This document shows positions 32,823 to 40,522 of a stretch of 48,552 bases of DNA, piece after piece (position 1 is the stretch's first letter; every line of letters begins with the position of its first letter). The stretch is from an uncultured Chloroflexales bacterium (GTDB lineage: Bacteria > Chloroflexota > Chloroflexia > Chloroflexales > Chloroflexaceae): assembly GCA_937925925.1 (NCBI GenBank), contig CALANA010000168.1:1-48552 (forward strand). Reading direction: 5' to 3'. The translations under genes were made by a program, and so were the position numbers. The notes beneath the pieces are model-generated. The model did not search any database, had not been told where the DNA came from, and saw only the letters and a program-made list of their open reading frames with translations.

Positions 32823-33344
32823 CTAAGGCGCACGTAGGAGCAGCCGTTCTTCTGGCGTTGGCAGGCGCAGCCCACCGTCTCGATTGAGATACACTATCTG
32901 CTCATTGCGTACATTCAGCACAACATCCGGCAACCCATCACCATCCACGTCCGCCAGGTCGATGATCACCGGCGTGAGATCTTCATGCGCACCGAAGAGA
33001 TACGGGCCGGGCCAACTGCGTACCTGCGTTGGATCGCTGCCAGGTAATTCTAGTACCACAACTTGCCGGTTCAGATTCATGGCAATAAAGTGTGTGGGTT
33101 GCCCATACGCTTCCTCCGCCCGCCCGACAAACCCCGACAGGTGCATGGTACGTGGGCGGCCATAGCGCAGATCATCAAGGCGCACCTGGCCCCAGTTGAC
33201 CACCCACCCGACCAGCACATAGATGGCAAGCATTGCCACCAGCAGCGTCGCCAGGTGTACAACAGAAAAATTCCACTGTACGCCGGGTAGCACAGCGCTC
33301 TGGTGCGACTGTGGCGCACGTATTTCTCTACTGGTGACCGCCAT
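32823..33344 (-). CDS. Small membrane-anchored protein with FG-GAP-like motif
   Basis: 173 residues from ATG 33344; a TTG two codons upstream is less likely. Residues about 25-50 are a single membrane helix (LATLLVAMLAIYVLVGWVV). Beyond it the protein is beta-rich, with AEEAYGQPTHFIAMNLNRQV, VVLELPG, and IDLADVDGDGLPDVVLNVRN, a D-x-D-G-D-G-x-x-D calcium loop as in FG-GAP/VCBS repeats, here only one or one and a half blades. Function unknown; it faces outside. The gene is single and has the best promoter in the window (33398-33427), with a LexA-like palindrome in it. Confidence 0.75.
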   Translation of the reverse strand: MAVTSREIRAPQSHQSAVLPGVQWNFSVVHLATLLVAMLAIYVLVGWVVNWGQVRLDDLRYGRPRTMHLSGFVGRAEEAYGQPTHFIAMNLNRQVVVLELPGSDPTQVRSWPGPYLFGAHEDLTPVIIDLADVDGDGLPDVVLNVRNEQIVYLNRDGGLRLPTPEERLLLRAP

Positions 33345-33397
33345 AATCAACCAACGTCTTTCTCTCGTCCAGATAATCGAGAATCACGAATAGTTGT

Positions 33398-33427
33398 ATT
33401 ATAAGATAGAACATATGTTCTTGTCAA
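33398..33427 (-). promoter_or_regulatory. Strong promoter with LexA-type palindrome between -35 and -10
   Basis: On the minus strand, perfect TTGACA (33422-33427) and perfect TATAAT (33398-33403) are 18 bases apart. The spacer holds AGAACATATGTTCT (33408-33421), a perfect 14-bp palindrome that fits GAAC-N4-GTTC, the SOS box of Bacillus- and actinobacterial-type LexA. Its overlap with the promoter core is where a repressor would act. Transcription would start near 33391, 47 bases before the ATG of the FG-GAP-like gene. Confidence 0.7.
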
Positions 33428-33477
33428 GAGTGTGGGTTGGAAAGTCTGTTGTTTCTTTAACGCAACGAGGCAACAGA

Positions 33478-33658
33478 GCAAAGACCAGAGTGCCGATGCC
33501 CGGTGTCGAGGGCAAGATGCCCTCGCTCCCAGGCGTGCATGCTCCTAGTCGTGCATGTTCCCTTGAGTGTGAACAGGTACGGCGGGGCAAAGACCAGGGT
33601 GCCGATGCCCGGTGTCGAGGGCAAGATGCCCTCGCTCCCAGGCGTGCATGCTCCTAGT
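33478..33658. repeat. 72-bp direct duplication
   Basis: 33478-33549 and 33587-33658 are 72-base copies with a single A/G difference, separated by 37 bases. Each contains GGGCAAGATGCCC-like and CTCGCTCCCAGGCG, an inverted family C unit. Near-identity suggests a recent duplication. Confidence 0.9.
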
Positions 33659-33782
33659 GCATACTACCCTCGCATTGCCGCACGAAAACAACTCGTTCCC
33701 AAAGGAGTATGCTGTAACGACTTTCCTTGTTTTTTAGGCTGTAGAACGACTAAAGTCGTCAGTCCATAGTGTCGCTGCATGG

Positions 33783-33890
33783 GTTGTAGCGACACCTGAT
33801 ATATGAAATCGTGTCTAACATGGTTTCTCCGTTGCTTTCTCTGCTGGTTCCTTGTTGTAGCGACACCTGATATATGAAATCGTGTCTAAC
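33783..33890. CRISPR. Possible minimal CRISPR array: two 37-bp repeats, one 34-bp spacer
   Basis: GTTGTAGCGACACCTGATAT plus the next 17 bases (ending GTGTCTAAC) occurs identically at 33783-33819 and 33854-33890, with a 34-base unique spacer. Repeat and spacer sizes, GTT...AAC ends and internal partial dyad GACAC/GTGTC fit a CRISPR repeat. Against it: only two copies, no cas gene in the window, and the first repeat's start also pairs with GTGTCGCT at 33769, so it may be another palindromic repeat. Direction and type cannot be assigned. Confidence 0.4.
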
Positions 33891-34002
33891 GTCTTATAAA
33901 CTTTGACATCTTATCCAGATACGCGCACGACCGAGATCCAGGCTTCAGACCGATCTGCATTGTCACAGGAGTCTGTCAGTGACCGCATAGCTACCGCACC
34001 TC

Positions 34003-36276
34003 CTACCGCCGCCAGCGCACAAGCGGCAGCAACGGGCGCAGGGTGCGCCGCTGGCGGCATCCGCGCCAGACGCCGACCTGGTATGCGGTTAACTCCAGCC
34101 AGTAGAGCGCAATGAACAGGGGCAGTGCCAGCCGCGGGCGCTGGCGCCGGTAATCGGTGATTGGCGGCACAAGGAGCAGCAGCAGCAACGGTAGCAGCGA
34201 TGGTGTCCAGAGCAACCCGATCAGCAGCAGCGGCAAGCTGTAGTAGCGTGCCACGTTCGCGCCCAGGTGATACAGCGACGCGCCGTGTTCGAGCAGAATC
34301 GCGCGGCGCACCTGGTGCGCGGGCAGATCGACGCCGACGCGCCTGAGCTGGCGTGTCTTCTGGGCAATTTCCAGCACCACCGTCATCACAGCCAGTAGCA
34401 ACAATACCGCGCTGACGACCCATGCTATGCCCAGGCTGGCCAGTGCCAGCAGCAACAGCAGGCTCACCAGCGGCAACGTCATCACCCGCCGCCCGTCCGG
34501 GTGCCGACGCTGCAAATCGGCCTCGGACGAGCCGTAATCCGCCCGCCGCCGCAGCAGCGCCGCCAGTTGCACGCGATGATAGTGGATCACCTGCGCTGCG
34601 GGCACATAGCGGGCACCCACGCCGGTGCGCAACGCTCGCCAGATAAAATCCACATCCTCGCCTAGCGTCATAGCCGGGTCAAAGCCCTGCAAGCGCATCA
34701 GCAGATCGCGGCGCACCACCAGATTGCACGTTGGCATGTAACTGATAACCGACCCTGGCCCCACCACACCGGCGGTAGCGCCCATATCTAGCGGCGAGCG
34801 CACGGCTTCAAAGGCGGCGACCGGCCCGTTCACCGGCGGCGCGATCACCCGTCCGCCCGCAATCCCCACCGCCGGGTCATCCAGCACAGCGACCAGCCGC
34901 TGCAACCAGTACTGATCCGCCCGGCAATCATTGTCAATAAACGCCAGCAGCGCCCCGCGTGCCGTCTGTGCCGCTCGATTGCGCGCCGCCGACTGACCGG
35001 CGTTCTGCTCCTGGCGCAGCAGGCGGATCGGCAAGTCGGCCAGTGCGCCGGCCAGCGGTGGCTGCGAGGCATCGTCAACCACGATGATCTCCAGTTGCGC
35101 GCGTGGATAATCCAGCGCCAGCAGTGAGGCAATGCAGGCCCGCGTTGCCTCCGCTCGCGCATAGGCCGGGATGATGATCGAGACCATCGGCCAGCAGGTC
35201 AGCGCGGGTGGGTGCTTGAGCAGTAGCCGCCGTTGGAGCAGGGTTTCCAGGAACGTGGTGACATCAACTAGCGATAGCTCCGGGCGGCCCACCGCCAGTT
35301 CGGCCGCTGTGCGACCGCCATCTCCGTCAGCATTATCGGTCAGGCTGGCGATCATCTCCGCTGCCTGGGCATTGAGGCGCATCGCAACCAGTGGCTGCGT
35401 CGAGAGCAGGATGGCCCCCTGCGCATCGCGGCGTAGCTCCAGTCCAGCAGCGAGTTGGTAGCGGGGGCCGGTGCCCCGACGCATGATCAACGTTGACCCG
35501 GTGGCCTGCTCCAGCCACAGACCGAGTTGGGCCGCTTCGCGTAGCAACAGGTTCGGGTCGTGCCAGAGATGCATGGGGTGCAGTGCATCCGGGGCGGGCG
35601 GCAGGTGGATAAACAGCGTGCCACCTGGCCGTAATGCGGTTGTCAGTTGCGCCAGTGTGTGTAGCGGGTCGGGCAGGTGTTCCAACACATCGACCGCACT
35701 GATAAAATCAAAGGCTGCGCTGGGGAGTAATGTCGGTGATGGAGACGCTGGATCAGCAGCGGACGCAGTGGTCGCGGATACATCGAGTACCTGCACCGGC
35801 AGATTGCGGCGGGCAAAACGCCAGCGGGCGTAGGCGTTCAAGTCGGGTTGTACATCGGCCAGGGTCACAGCCATGCCGTGCTGTGCCAGAAGCAACCCCA
35901 ACGAGCCGATGCCACTGCCAAAGTCAAGAACGGTGTGCGCATAGTGTGCCAGCGCAGCCTTCAGCGCCTGCACCTGAACCAGGGCACTGCGATCGGCTTG
36001 CAGCGTGTGCCACCAGGTCAGGTCATACAGATAGGTATCCGCCTGGCGATAGAAGGTAGCAATCGCGGTTGCATCGGGCGGAGCAGCGACCTGCCAGTTC
36101 CGGGCCAACTCGGCCGCAGCGTTGCGGCAGCGGTCGGCCACCTCGTTCACCGGTTGCTCCAGATAGTCCGCCAGTTCTGCCACCAGACTTGTCGCCAGAT
36201 CCGGCTGACCGGGCAGTAGCAGTGCCGCTGTCCACAGCGCGTCATGGCTATCGTGTTGCGGATCGGTTGCCATCAT
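34003..36276 (-). CDS. Fusion: SAM methyltransferase + PqqD-like + GT2 glycosyltransferase (MftF-like)
   Basis: 757 residues. Residues about 80-270 are a class I methyltransferase: TVLDFGSGIGSLGLLLAQHG (SAM loop), LADVQPD, FISAVDVLEHLPDP and LRPGGTLFIHLPP. Residues about 285-365 look PqqD-like (LLSTQPLVAMRLNAQAAEMI, then VTTFLETLLQRRLLLKHP). A GT2 domain (about 368-600) follows: VSIIIPAYARAEATRACIAS, IIVVDDAS, LLAFIDNDCRADQYWLQRL and TLGEDVDFIWRA. Two to three membrane segments close the protein. PqqD-like plus GT2 in this order is the architecture of mycofactocin glycosyltransferase MftF; the methyltransferase in front is extra. No mycofactocin genes are here, so the substrate is open. It is last in the operon begun by the PQQ-type dehydrogenase. 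ATG 36276 is followed by a second ATG. Confidence 0.82.
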   Translation of the reverse strand: MMATDPQHDSHDALWTAALLLPGQPDLATSLVAELADYLEQPVNEVADRCRNAAAELARNWQVAAPPDATAIATFYRQADTYLYDLTWWHTLQADRSALVQVQALKAALAHYAHTVLDFGSGIGSLGLLLAQHGMAVTLADVQPDLNAYARWRFARRNLPVQVLDVSATTASAADPASPSPTLLPSAAFDFISAVDVLEHLPDPLHTLAQLTTALRPGGTLFIHLPPAPDALHPMHLWHDPNLLLREAAQLGLWLEQATGSTLIMRRGTGPRYQLAAGLELRRDAQGAILLSTQPLVAMRLNAQAAEMIASLTDNADGDGGRTAAELAVGRPELSLVDVTTFLETLLQRRLLLKHPPALTCWPMVSIIIPAYARAEATRACIASLLALDYPRAQLEIIVVDDASQPPLAGALADLPIRLLRQEQNAGQSAARNRAAQTARGALLAFIDNDCRADQYWLQRLVAVLDDPAVGIAGGRVIAPPVNGPVAAFEAVRSPLDMGATAGVVGPGSVISYMPTCNLVVRRDLLMRLQGFDPAMTLGEDVDFIWRALRTGVGARYVPAAQVIHYHRVQLAALLRRRADYGSSEADLQRRHPDGRRVMTLPLVSLLLLLALASLGIAWVVSAVLLLLAVMTVVLEIAQKTRQLRRVGVDLPAHQVRRAILLEHGASLYHLGANVARYYSLPLLLIGLLWTPSLLPLLLLLLVPPITDYRRQRPRLALPLFIALYWLELTAYQVGVWRGCRQRRTLRPLLPLVRWRR

Positions 36277-36320
36277 AAAAATCTCTACGCTCGTCGCGTT
36301 AGAACGTTAGAACGCTCGGC

Positions 36321-37280
36321 TCACAGCCGCAGCTTGCGCAAGCCATCGACCTGCTGCTGGTAGGCGGCAAAGCTGTCGGCATCGAGCGCCATATGTCCAT
36401 ACCAGACGCGATCAAACGTATCAACAATCGGCACCAGCCACAGCCGCAGCTCGGCATTGTCGCTCAGACGCTCTAGATACTCCCGGTTGGTGAGTGTCCG
36501 ATCATAGCGCAACATGCCGCGTTCGTCCAGCCACAACAACGATGAGAGATAGAGATAGCGCACGGCTGTGCGATAGTCGCCACCGCGCGCCAGGATAGTT
36601 GCCTGCTGCAAGGCCGTATTCGCGGTCAGGTGCGCTTCGGGATCGTCTGCGTCGTTTATCTGCGCCTCACGTGTCCACGAGCCGCGCAGACCACGCAACA
36701 GATAGATCAGCATGCCCAGCAATAGCAGCAGGCCTATGCCCGCGATCATCCAGTTCATTGCCTGCCCTGTCACCGGATCAACCTCAGCCTGCCGAAACAT
36801 GCGTGACAGCATGCGCAGCACCCAGTCGATCAAGCGCCCGATCAGTGTCAGGCGCGGTTGTTCGACCTCGGCAAAGGGGGGGTGATTCAGAATGGTATCG
36901 AGCCGCTGTCGCGCATCAGCGGGCACGGACGGATCAGGTTGTACCAGCGCATCGAGCAGTGCCCCCAGACGGGCATCAATGGATGGCAGATCGGGGTCAG
37001 GCTCGTCCAACGCCGTGGCCAGCCAGTCATTATTGACCGGCACGACGATGTCATCTGCGACCTGCACCTGTGTAGTCTGTATCAGATTGGCAGCGACTTG
37101 CTCCAATCCTAGACGATCGCCACGGCTGGCTGTGACCCGGGCCTCGCGCAGCCAGCCTTCATAGGTCAGCAGATCAGGGATCGTTGCCTGCGCACCCACG
37201 GCAGGAACGGTGAGGGTCATCACGGCTACAGAGATGGCTAATCCGAGCCATATTGTGTAGATATGGAACCGGTGTTGCAT
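36321..37280 (-). CDS. DUF4129-domain membrane protein
   Basis: 319 residues. An N-terminal signal or anchor (LAISVAVMTLTVPAVGAQA), a helical extracytoplasmic part, a membrane segment near 180-200 (WMIAGIGLLLLLGMLIYLL) and a C-terminal cytoplasmic DUF4129 domain: GGDYRTAVRYLYLSSLLWLD, ERGMLRYDRTLTNREYLERL and VDTFDRVWYGHMALD. DUF4129 is found as the tail of membrane transglutaminase-like proteins and as stand-alone proteins near MoxR ATPases; its role is not known. It starts six bases after the preceding gene's stop, so the genes are co-transcribed. No MoxR or DUF58 gene is nearby. Confidence 0.82.
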   Translation of the reverse strand: MQHRFHIYTIWLGLAISVAVMTLTVPAVGAQATIPDLLTYEGWLREARVTASRGDRLGLEQVAANLIQTTQVQVADDIVVPVNNDWLATALDEPDPDLPSIDARLGALLDALVQPDPSVPADARQRLDTILNHPPFAEVEQPRLTLIGRLIDWVLRMLSRMFRQAEVDPVTGQAMNWMIAGIGLLLLLGMLIYLLRGLRGSWTREAQINDADDPEAHLTANTALQQATILARGGDYRTAVRYLYLSSLLWLDERGMLRYDRTLTNREYLERLSDNAELRLWLVPIVDTFDRVWYGHMALDADSFAAYQQQVDGLRKLRL

Positions 37281-37286
37281 CAGCGC

Positions 37287-38330
37287 CTATTCTCCCGTTC
37301 CAGCTAAAGCCTGCTCGCCTGCGGTTGGATTGGTAACCTGTGCCGCCCGCAGTTGCAAATCATAGCCCTCTTTGCGCACTCGCACATCATAATACAACAG
37401 GGTGTAGGCACTCAAGGAGATCGGCAACACCAGGATCTGGGCAGCATAGGTGGTCAGCAACGTAATCGACTGGCGCAGCAAGTAGTTTTGCAGCGGATCG
37501 GCTGCACCGCCTAGCATCAAGGAGAGGACCATGCTGATGATTATCACCGGTATCCACACGACGATCTGCACCAGAATCATCAGTAACACCACAATGCCCA
37601 GCACGCGCCAGAACGAGCCGCCAATGAGCTTCCAGCTTCGGCCCAGTGCCTCCAGCGGGCCATGATCCTCCAGAACCACGGCCTGCGTAACAAACAGGAA
37701 GCGGAGCGCAATCATCGCAAAGAGAATCACCGCCACGATCAGCAACAACACCATAAGCAGCAGCGTCAGAATAGCTGCCACCGCAGCCCTGACACCGCTC
37801 TGAGTGGCGGCAACACTCACCATCAGAAACAGGCCCCCGAAATAGATACCGCCCAGCACCACCGCCACCACAATCGTCAGTATCGCCACCAGTACGCCCA
37901 CGATCAGCAGCGCAGACAGGCGGCGTGCCCCAAAGTTGTAGGCCTCCAGCACCGAAATCGGCTGCCCCAGATAGCGCCGCGCAATGGCGTTTGCCATCGC
38001 CCCATTCAGCAGTTGCTGTACCACGATAATCTGCAGCAATGCCAGCACAAAGCTCAGGCCGTAATAGAGCAATGGATTAGCAATCGGCAGATCGGTCACC
38101 GAGTCAGTTTGTGGGTTAAAAAAGGGAAGTTCGTTGATGATCTGCATAAGATCTGCGGTAGACTGTCGCCCCAGGGCAACCTCCAATCCCATCTGGATCA
38201 CAATCATCGGAATCTGGATCAGGGCCGCGATCCCTATGAAGACCAGAAAATTGTTACGATAGAGACGAAAGATCGTATCAAAAAGATCGCCAATACCCAG
38301 CGGACGTAAGCGTGGCACGGTTGCTTGCAT
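37287..38330 (-). CDS. Polytopic membrane protein, GPDPase_memb/YciC-like
   Basis: 347 residues with about six membrane segments. The start MQATVPRLRPLGIGDLFDTI and FRLYRNNFLVFIGIAALIQI is the typical opening of the glycerophosphoryl diester phosphodiesterase membrane-domain family and similar uncharacterised proteins. Later segments include LLIVGVLVAILTIVVAVVLG and VLGIVVLLMILVQIVVWIPV, and the C-terminal 30 residues are cytoplasmic. No enzyme motif is visible. AGGTGA lies five bases upstream of ATG. It sits between the GH5-like gene and the DUF4129 gene with gaps of 15 and 6 bases, so all three are one transcript. In many genomes this family and DUF4129 proteins are neighbours, which suggests one membrane assembly. 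Confidence 0.78.
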   Translation of the reverse strand: MQATVPRLRPLGIGDLFDTIFRLYRNNFLVFIGIAALIQIPMIVIQMGLEVALGRQSTADLMQIINELPFFNPQTDSVTDLPIANPLLYYGLSFVLALLQIIVVQQLLNGAMANAIARRYLGQPISVLEAYNFGARRLSALLIVGVLVAILTIVVAVVLGGIYFGGLFLMVSVAATQSGVRAAVAAILTLLLMVLLLIVAVILFAMIALRFLFVTQAVVLEDHGPLEALGRSWKLIGGSFWRVLGIVVLLMILVQIVVWIPVIIISMVLSLMLGGAADPLQNYLLRQSITLLTTYAAQILVLPISLSAYTLLYYDVRVRKEGYDLQLRAAQVTNPTAGEQALAGTGE

Positions 38331-38345
38331 GGTTCACCTGCCTCT

Positions 38346-40493
38346 CTACGGTGTATACCGACACTGCCTATCCCAGGCCCAGTTCCCCAGGCGACTGATC
38401 TCTACCACCTGCGCGGTGGCGTTCCATTCCAGGCGTCCATGTTCAAAATACTGCACCCACGTCGGCGTACCATTCACATCTTCTGACAGTTCCTCCGAAA
38501 TCGGCAAGCCTAACCGCCAGCGATTGAACGCATCCTGATAAAAGGCCAGAAACTCCCCGCCGACCGTGTAGCCGCTTTCAAAGCGTTGCGCACCGGCCGG
38601 TGTCTGTCCGCGTTGCGCGAATGAGCGCTCACCGGCATAGGCGCGCCCGATCGCAACCGGTTGTACCAGGCGCATGGCTTGCTCAGCCGGAGAAAGTTGG
38701 TCAAACTCGGCATCGCGGCGTACACCGCGTCGCAGTTGCAACGGTGTCACCTCAAAATATTGGATAACAATATCGTTGCCGCGCTCGTCCTGCCCCTGTA
38801 CAAAGGCGTTACTCAAGGGTAAGCCAAAACTGCTCTGCCCACCCAGAGTTTCCCAGGCGCGCCGAAAGGCACCCTTCACATAATACCCGCTTTCGGCAAT
38901 CAAGAGGGGGGCCTCTGCGCCCGATGGCGGACGGGGATTGGTCGATGTGAGCGGCACATTGGTGATCGTATGACTGGGCAGGGGTAGGGCCGAATAATCA
39001 CGAAAAATCAGCGCGGCCGGTTTCAGGCTATCGTCGGGACGATAGAGGCCATAATGCTCCTCGCGGGTATCCCAGCGGCGTGTGGGGCCGGCGTCATAGT
39101 CGCGTAACGTCCAGGCAAACACACCCGCCACGCGCCCTTCAACCGCGGTCAGCATGGTGCGGTACATCTCAGCCTGATGATCCTCGGTATAGTTGTGGAC
39201 AGCACAGGGGGGGCCGGTGGGCCAGCCAAATTCTTGCAACAAGATCGGCTTGTCGGTATAGGTACGCAACTCATAGAGTTGCCGTTCGGCATCGGGAGCA
39301 TTATAAATATGAACGCTGATCACATCGCTGTAGTCGATCACCCGCCGTCCATCCGGGCCAGGCTGCCAGAAATTATAGTGCTGGCCCATGCCCACCGTAA
39401 CCAGTTGGTGCGGCGCAATGCGATGCACCTCATCGGCCATACGGCCCAACCAGCCCAGTACCTGCTGTGCGTTGCCCTGTTCCCACATCGGGTAGTGATC
39501 GGGTTCGTTATGCAAATCCCAGGCAAAAATACGATCATCGCCGGTGAAATTGCCCAGCAGGGTACGCAAGTAGATCAGATTTTCCTCCTCCTCGCGGGTG
39601 CCCGGTAGTGGGAAATCGTTGTAGAAATCAAACAAGGCCACGATCATCCGCATATCCAGGTTGCCCACAATCTGCGACATCTCGCGCAGGCGTTCGAGCA
39701 TACGTCGCTCAACACGTTTCTCGCTGGATCGATCATACGATTGTTGGTAGGGCAGCAGCACGCGCACCGCATTGATCCCAAGCTGATCGCGGGCCAGGCG
39801 CAACTCGCGCTCGATCTGGGGCGCATCCCATGCTTCCCACATTTCGGCCCAGGGCCGGCCCTGCGGGTAATAGTTGACGCCTTTGATTTGCACCGATTGG
39901 CCGAGGCGCGTGAGCTGCGAGCCGGAAACCTCGATAAAGCCGCCGCGCTCCAGATGCGCTTCTTGCATGCTCTGAATAGCCGGTGGTTCGGTCGGCTCGG
40001 GCAGGTCGGGCGGTGGTTCGGCCACAGGTGGCGTATTCGGGTCTGGTTCCACCGGCGGGTTGGCAGCACTCCAGTCCACTGTTCCGGTAACTGTATTGTC
40101 CTCCGTAACCATCAGGGTAGGATCGGACATTGCCGGCTGTGCGGGTACGTCTGGCTCTGCTAATGAGGTGTCTGGGCGACCTCGCTCATCTAGAGCGGGG
40201 GGAGTGGGACTGGCGGCAATGGGCGTCGCGGTGGGACTGGCAGCGATGGGTGTCGCGGTGGGACTGGCGGCGATAGGCGTCGCGGTGACGCTGGTTGCGG
40301 TGACTGACTGGAGGCCTGCGCTACGCTCCAGGGGTAAGGTGGCAGGATCATCCAGCGGCAGGGTGGCAATGCGATCATCGGCATTGCTGTGTTCGTCCCG
40401 CACCATGCGTAGCGGATGGGGCGAGATCAGCATTAGCAGCAGCAACAGGATGAAAAATGGGAACGAAGGGAACACGAATACTCGTCGTTTCAT
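38346..40493 (-). CDS. Secreted GH5-like glycoside hydrolase with stalk and C-terminal repeats
   Basis: 715 residues. An N-terminal membrane anchor (FFILLLLLMLISPHP) is followed by a low-complexity stalk with TATPIAASP repeated three times and PEPDPN-like stretches. Residues about 185-480 form a (beta/alpha)8 domain of GH5/cellulase type: IKGVNYYPQG, NAVRVLLPYQQSY, WDLHNEPDHYPMWEQG with the acid/base Glu, and KPILLQEFGWPTG with the nucleophile Glu. The C-terminal 170 residues hold two copies of a module with LGGQSSFGLPLSNAF and QYFEVTPLQLRRG, then RLGLPISEEL and VQYFEHGRLEWN, a repeat common in Chloroflexota secreted proteins. The glycan substrate is unknown. GAGGAAA precedes ATG 40493, and the previous gene ends 29 bases upstream. 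Confidence 0.85.
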   Translation of the reverse strand: MKRRVFVFPSFPFFILLLLLMLISPHPLRMVRDEHSNADDRIATLPLDDPATLPLERSAGLQSVTATSVTATPIAASPTATPIAASPTATPIAASPTPPALDERGRPDTSLAEPDVPAQPAMSDPTLMVTEDNTVTGTVDWSAANPPVEPDPNTPPVAEPPPDLPEPTEPPAIQSMQEAHLERGGFIEVSGSQLTRLGQSVQIKGVNYYPQGRPWAEMWEAWDAPQIERELRLARDQLGINAVRVLLPYQQSYDRSSEKRVERRMLERLREMSQIVGNLDMRMIVALFDFYNDFPLPGTREEEENLIYLRTLLGNFTGDDRIFAWDLHNEPDHYPMWEQGNAQQVLGWLGRMADEVHRIAPHQLVTVGMGQHYNFWQPGPDGRRVIDYSDVISVHIYNAPDAERQLYELRTYTDKPILLQEFGWPTGPPCAVHNYTEDHQAEMYRTMLTAVEGRVAGVFAWTLRDYDAGPTRRWDTREEHYGLYRPDDSLKPAALIFRDYSALPLPSHTITNVPLTSTNPRPPSGAEAPLLIAESGYYVKGAFRRAWETLGGQSSFGLPLSNAFVQGQDERGNDIVIQYFEVTPLQLRRGVRRDAEFDQLSPAEQAMRLVQPVAIGRAYAGERSFAQRGQTPAGAQRFESGYTVGGEFLAFYQDAFNRWRLGLPISEELSEDVNGTPTWVQYFEHGRLEWNATAQVVEISRLGNWAWDRQCRYTP

Positions 40494-40522
40494 GCGTCTA
40501 TTTCCTCAGCATCGTTCAATCG

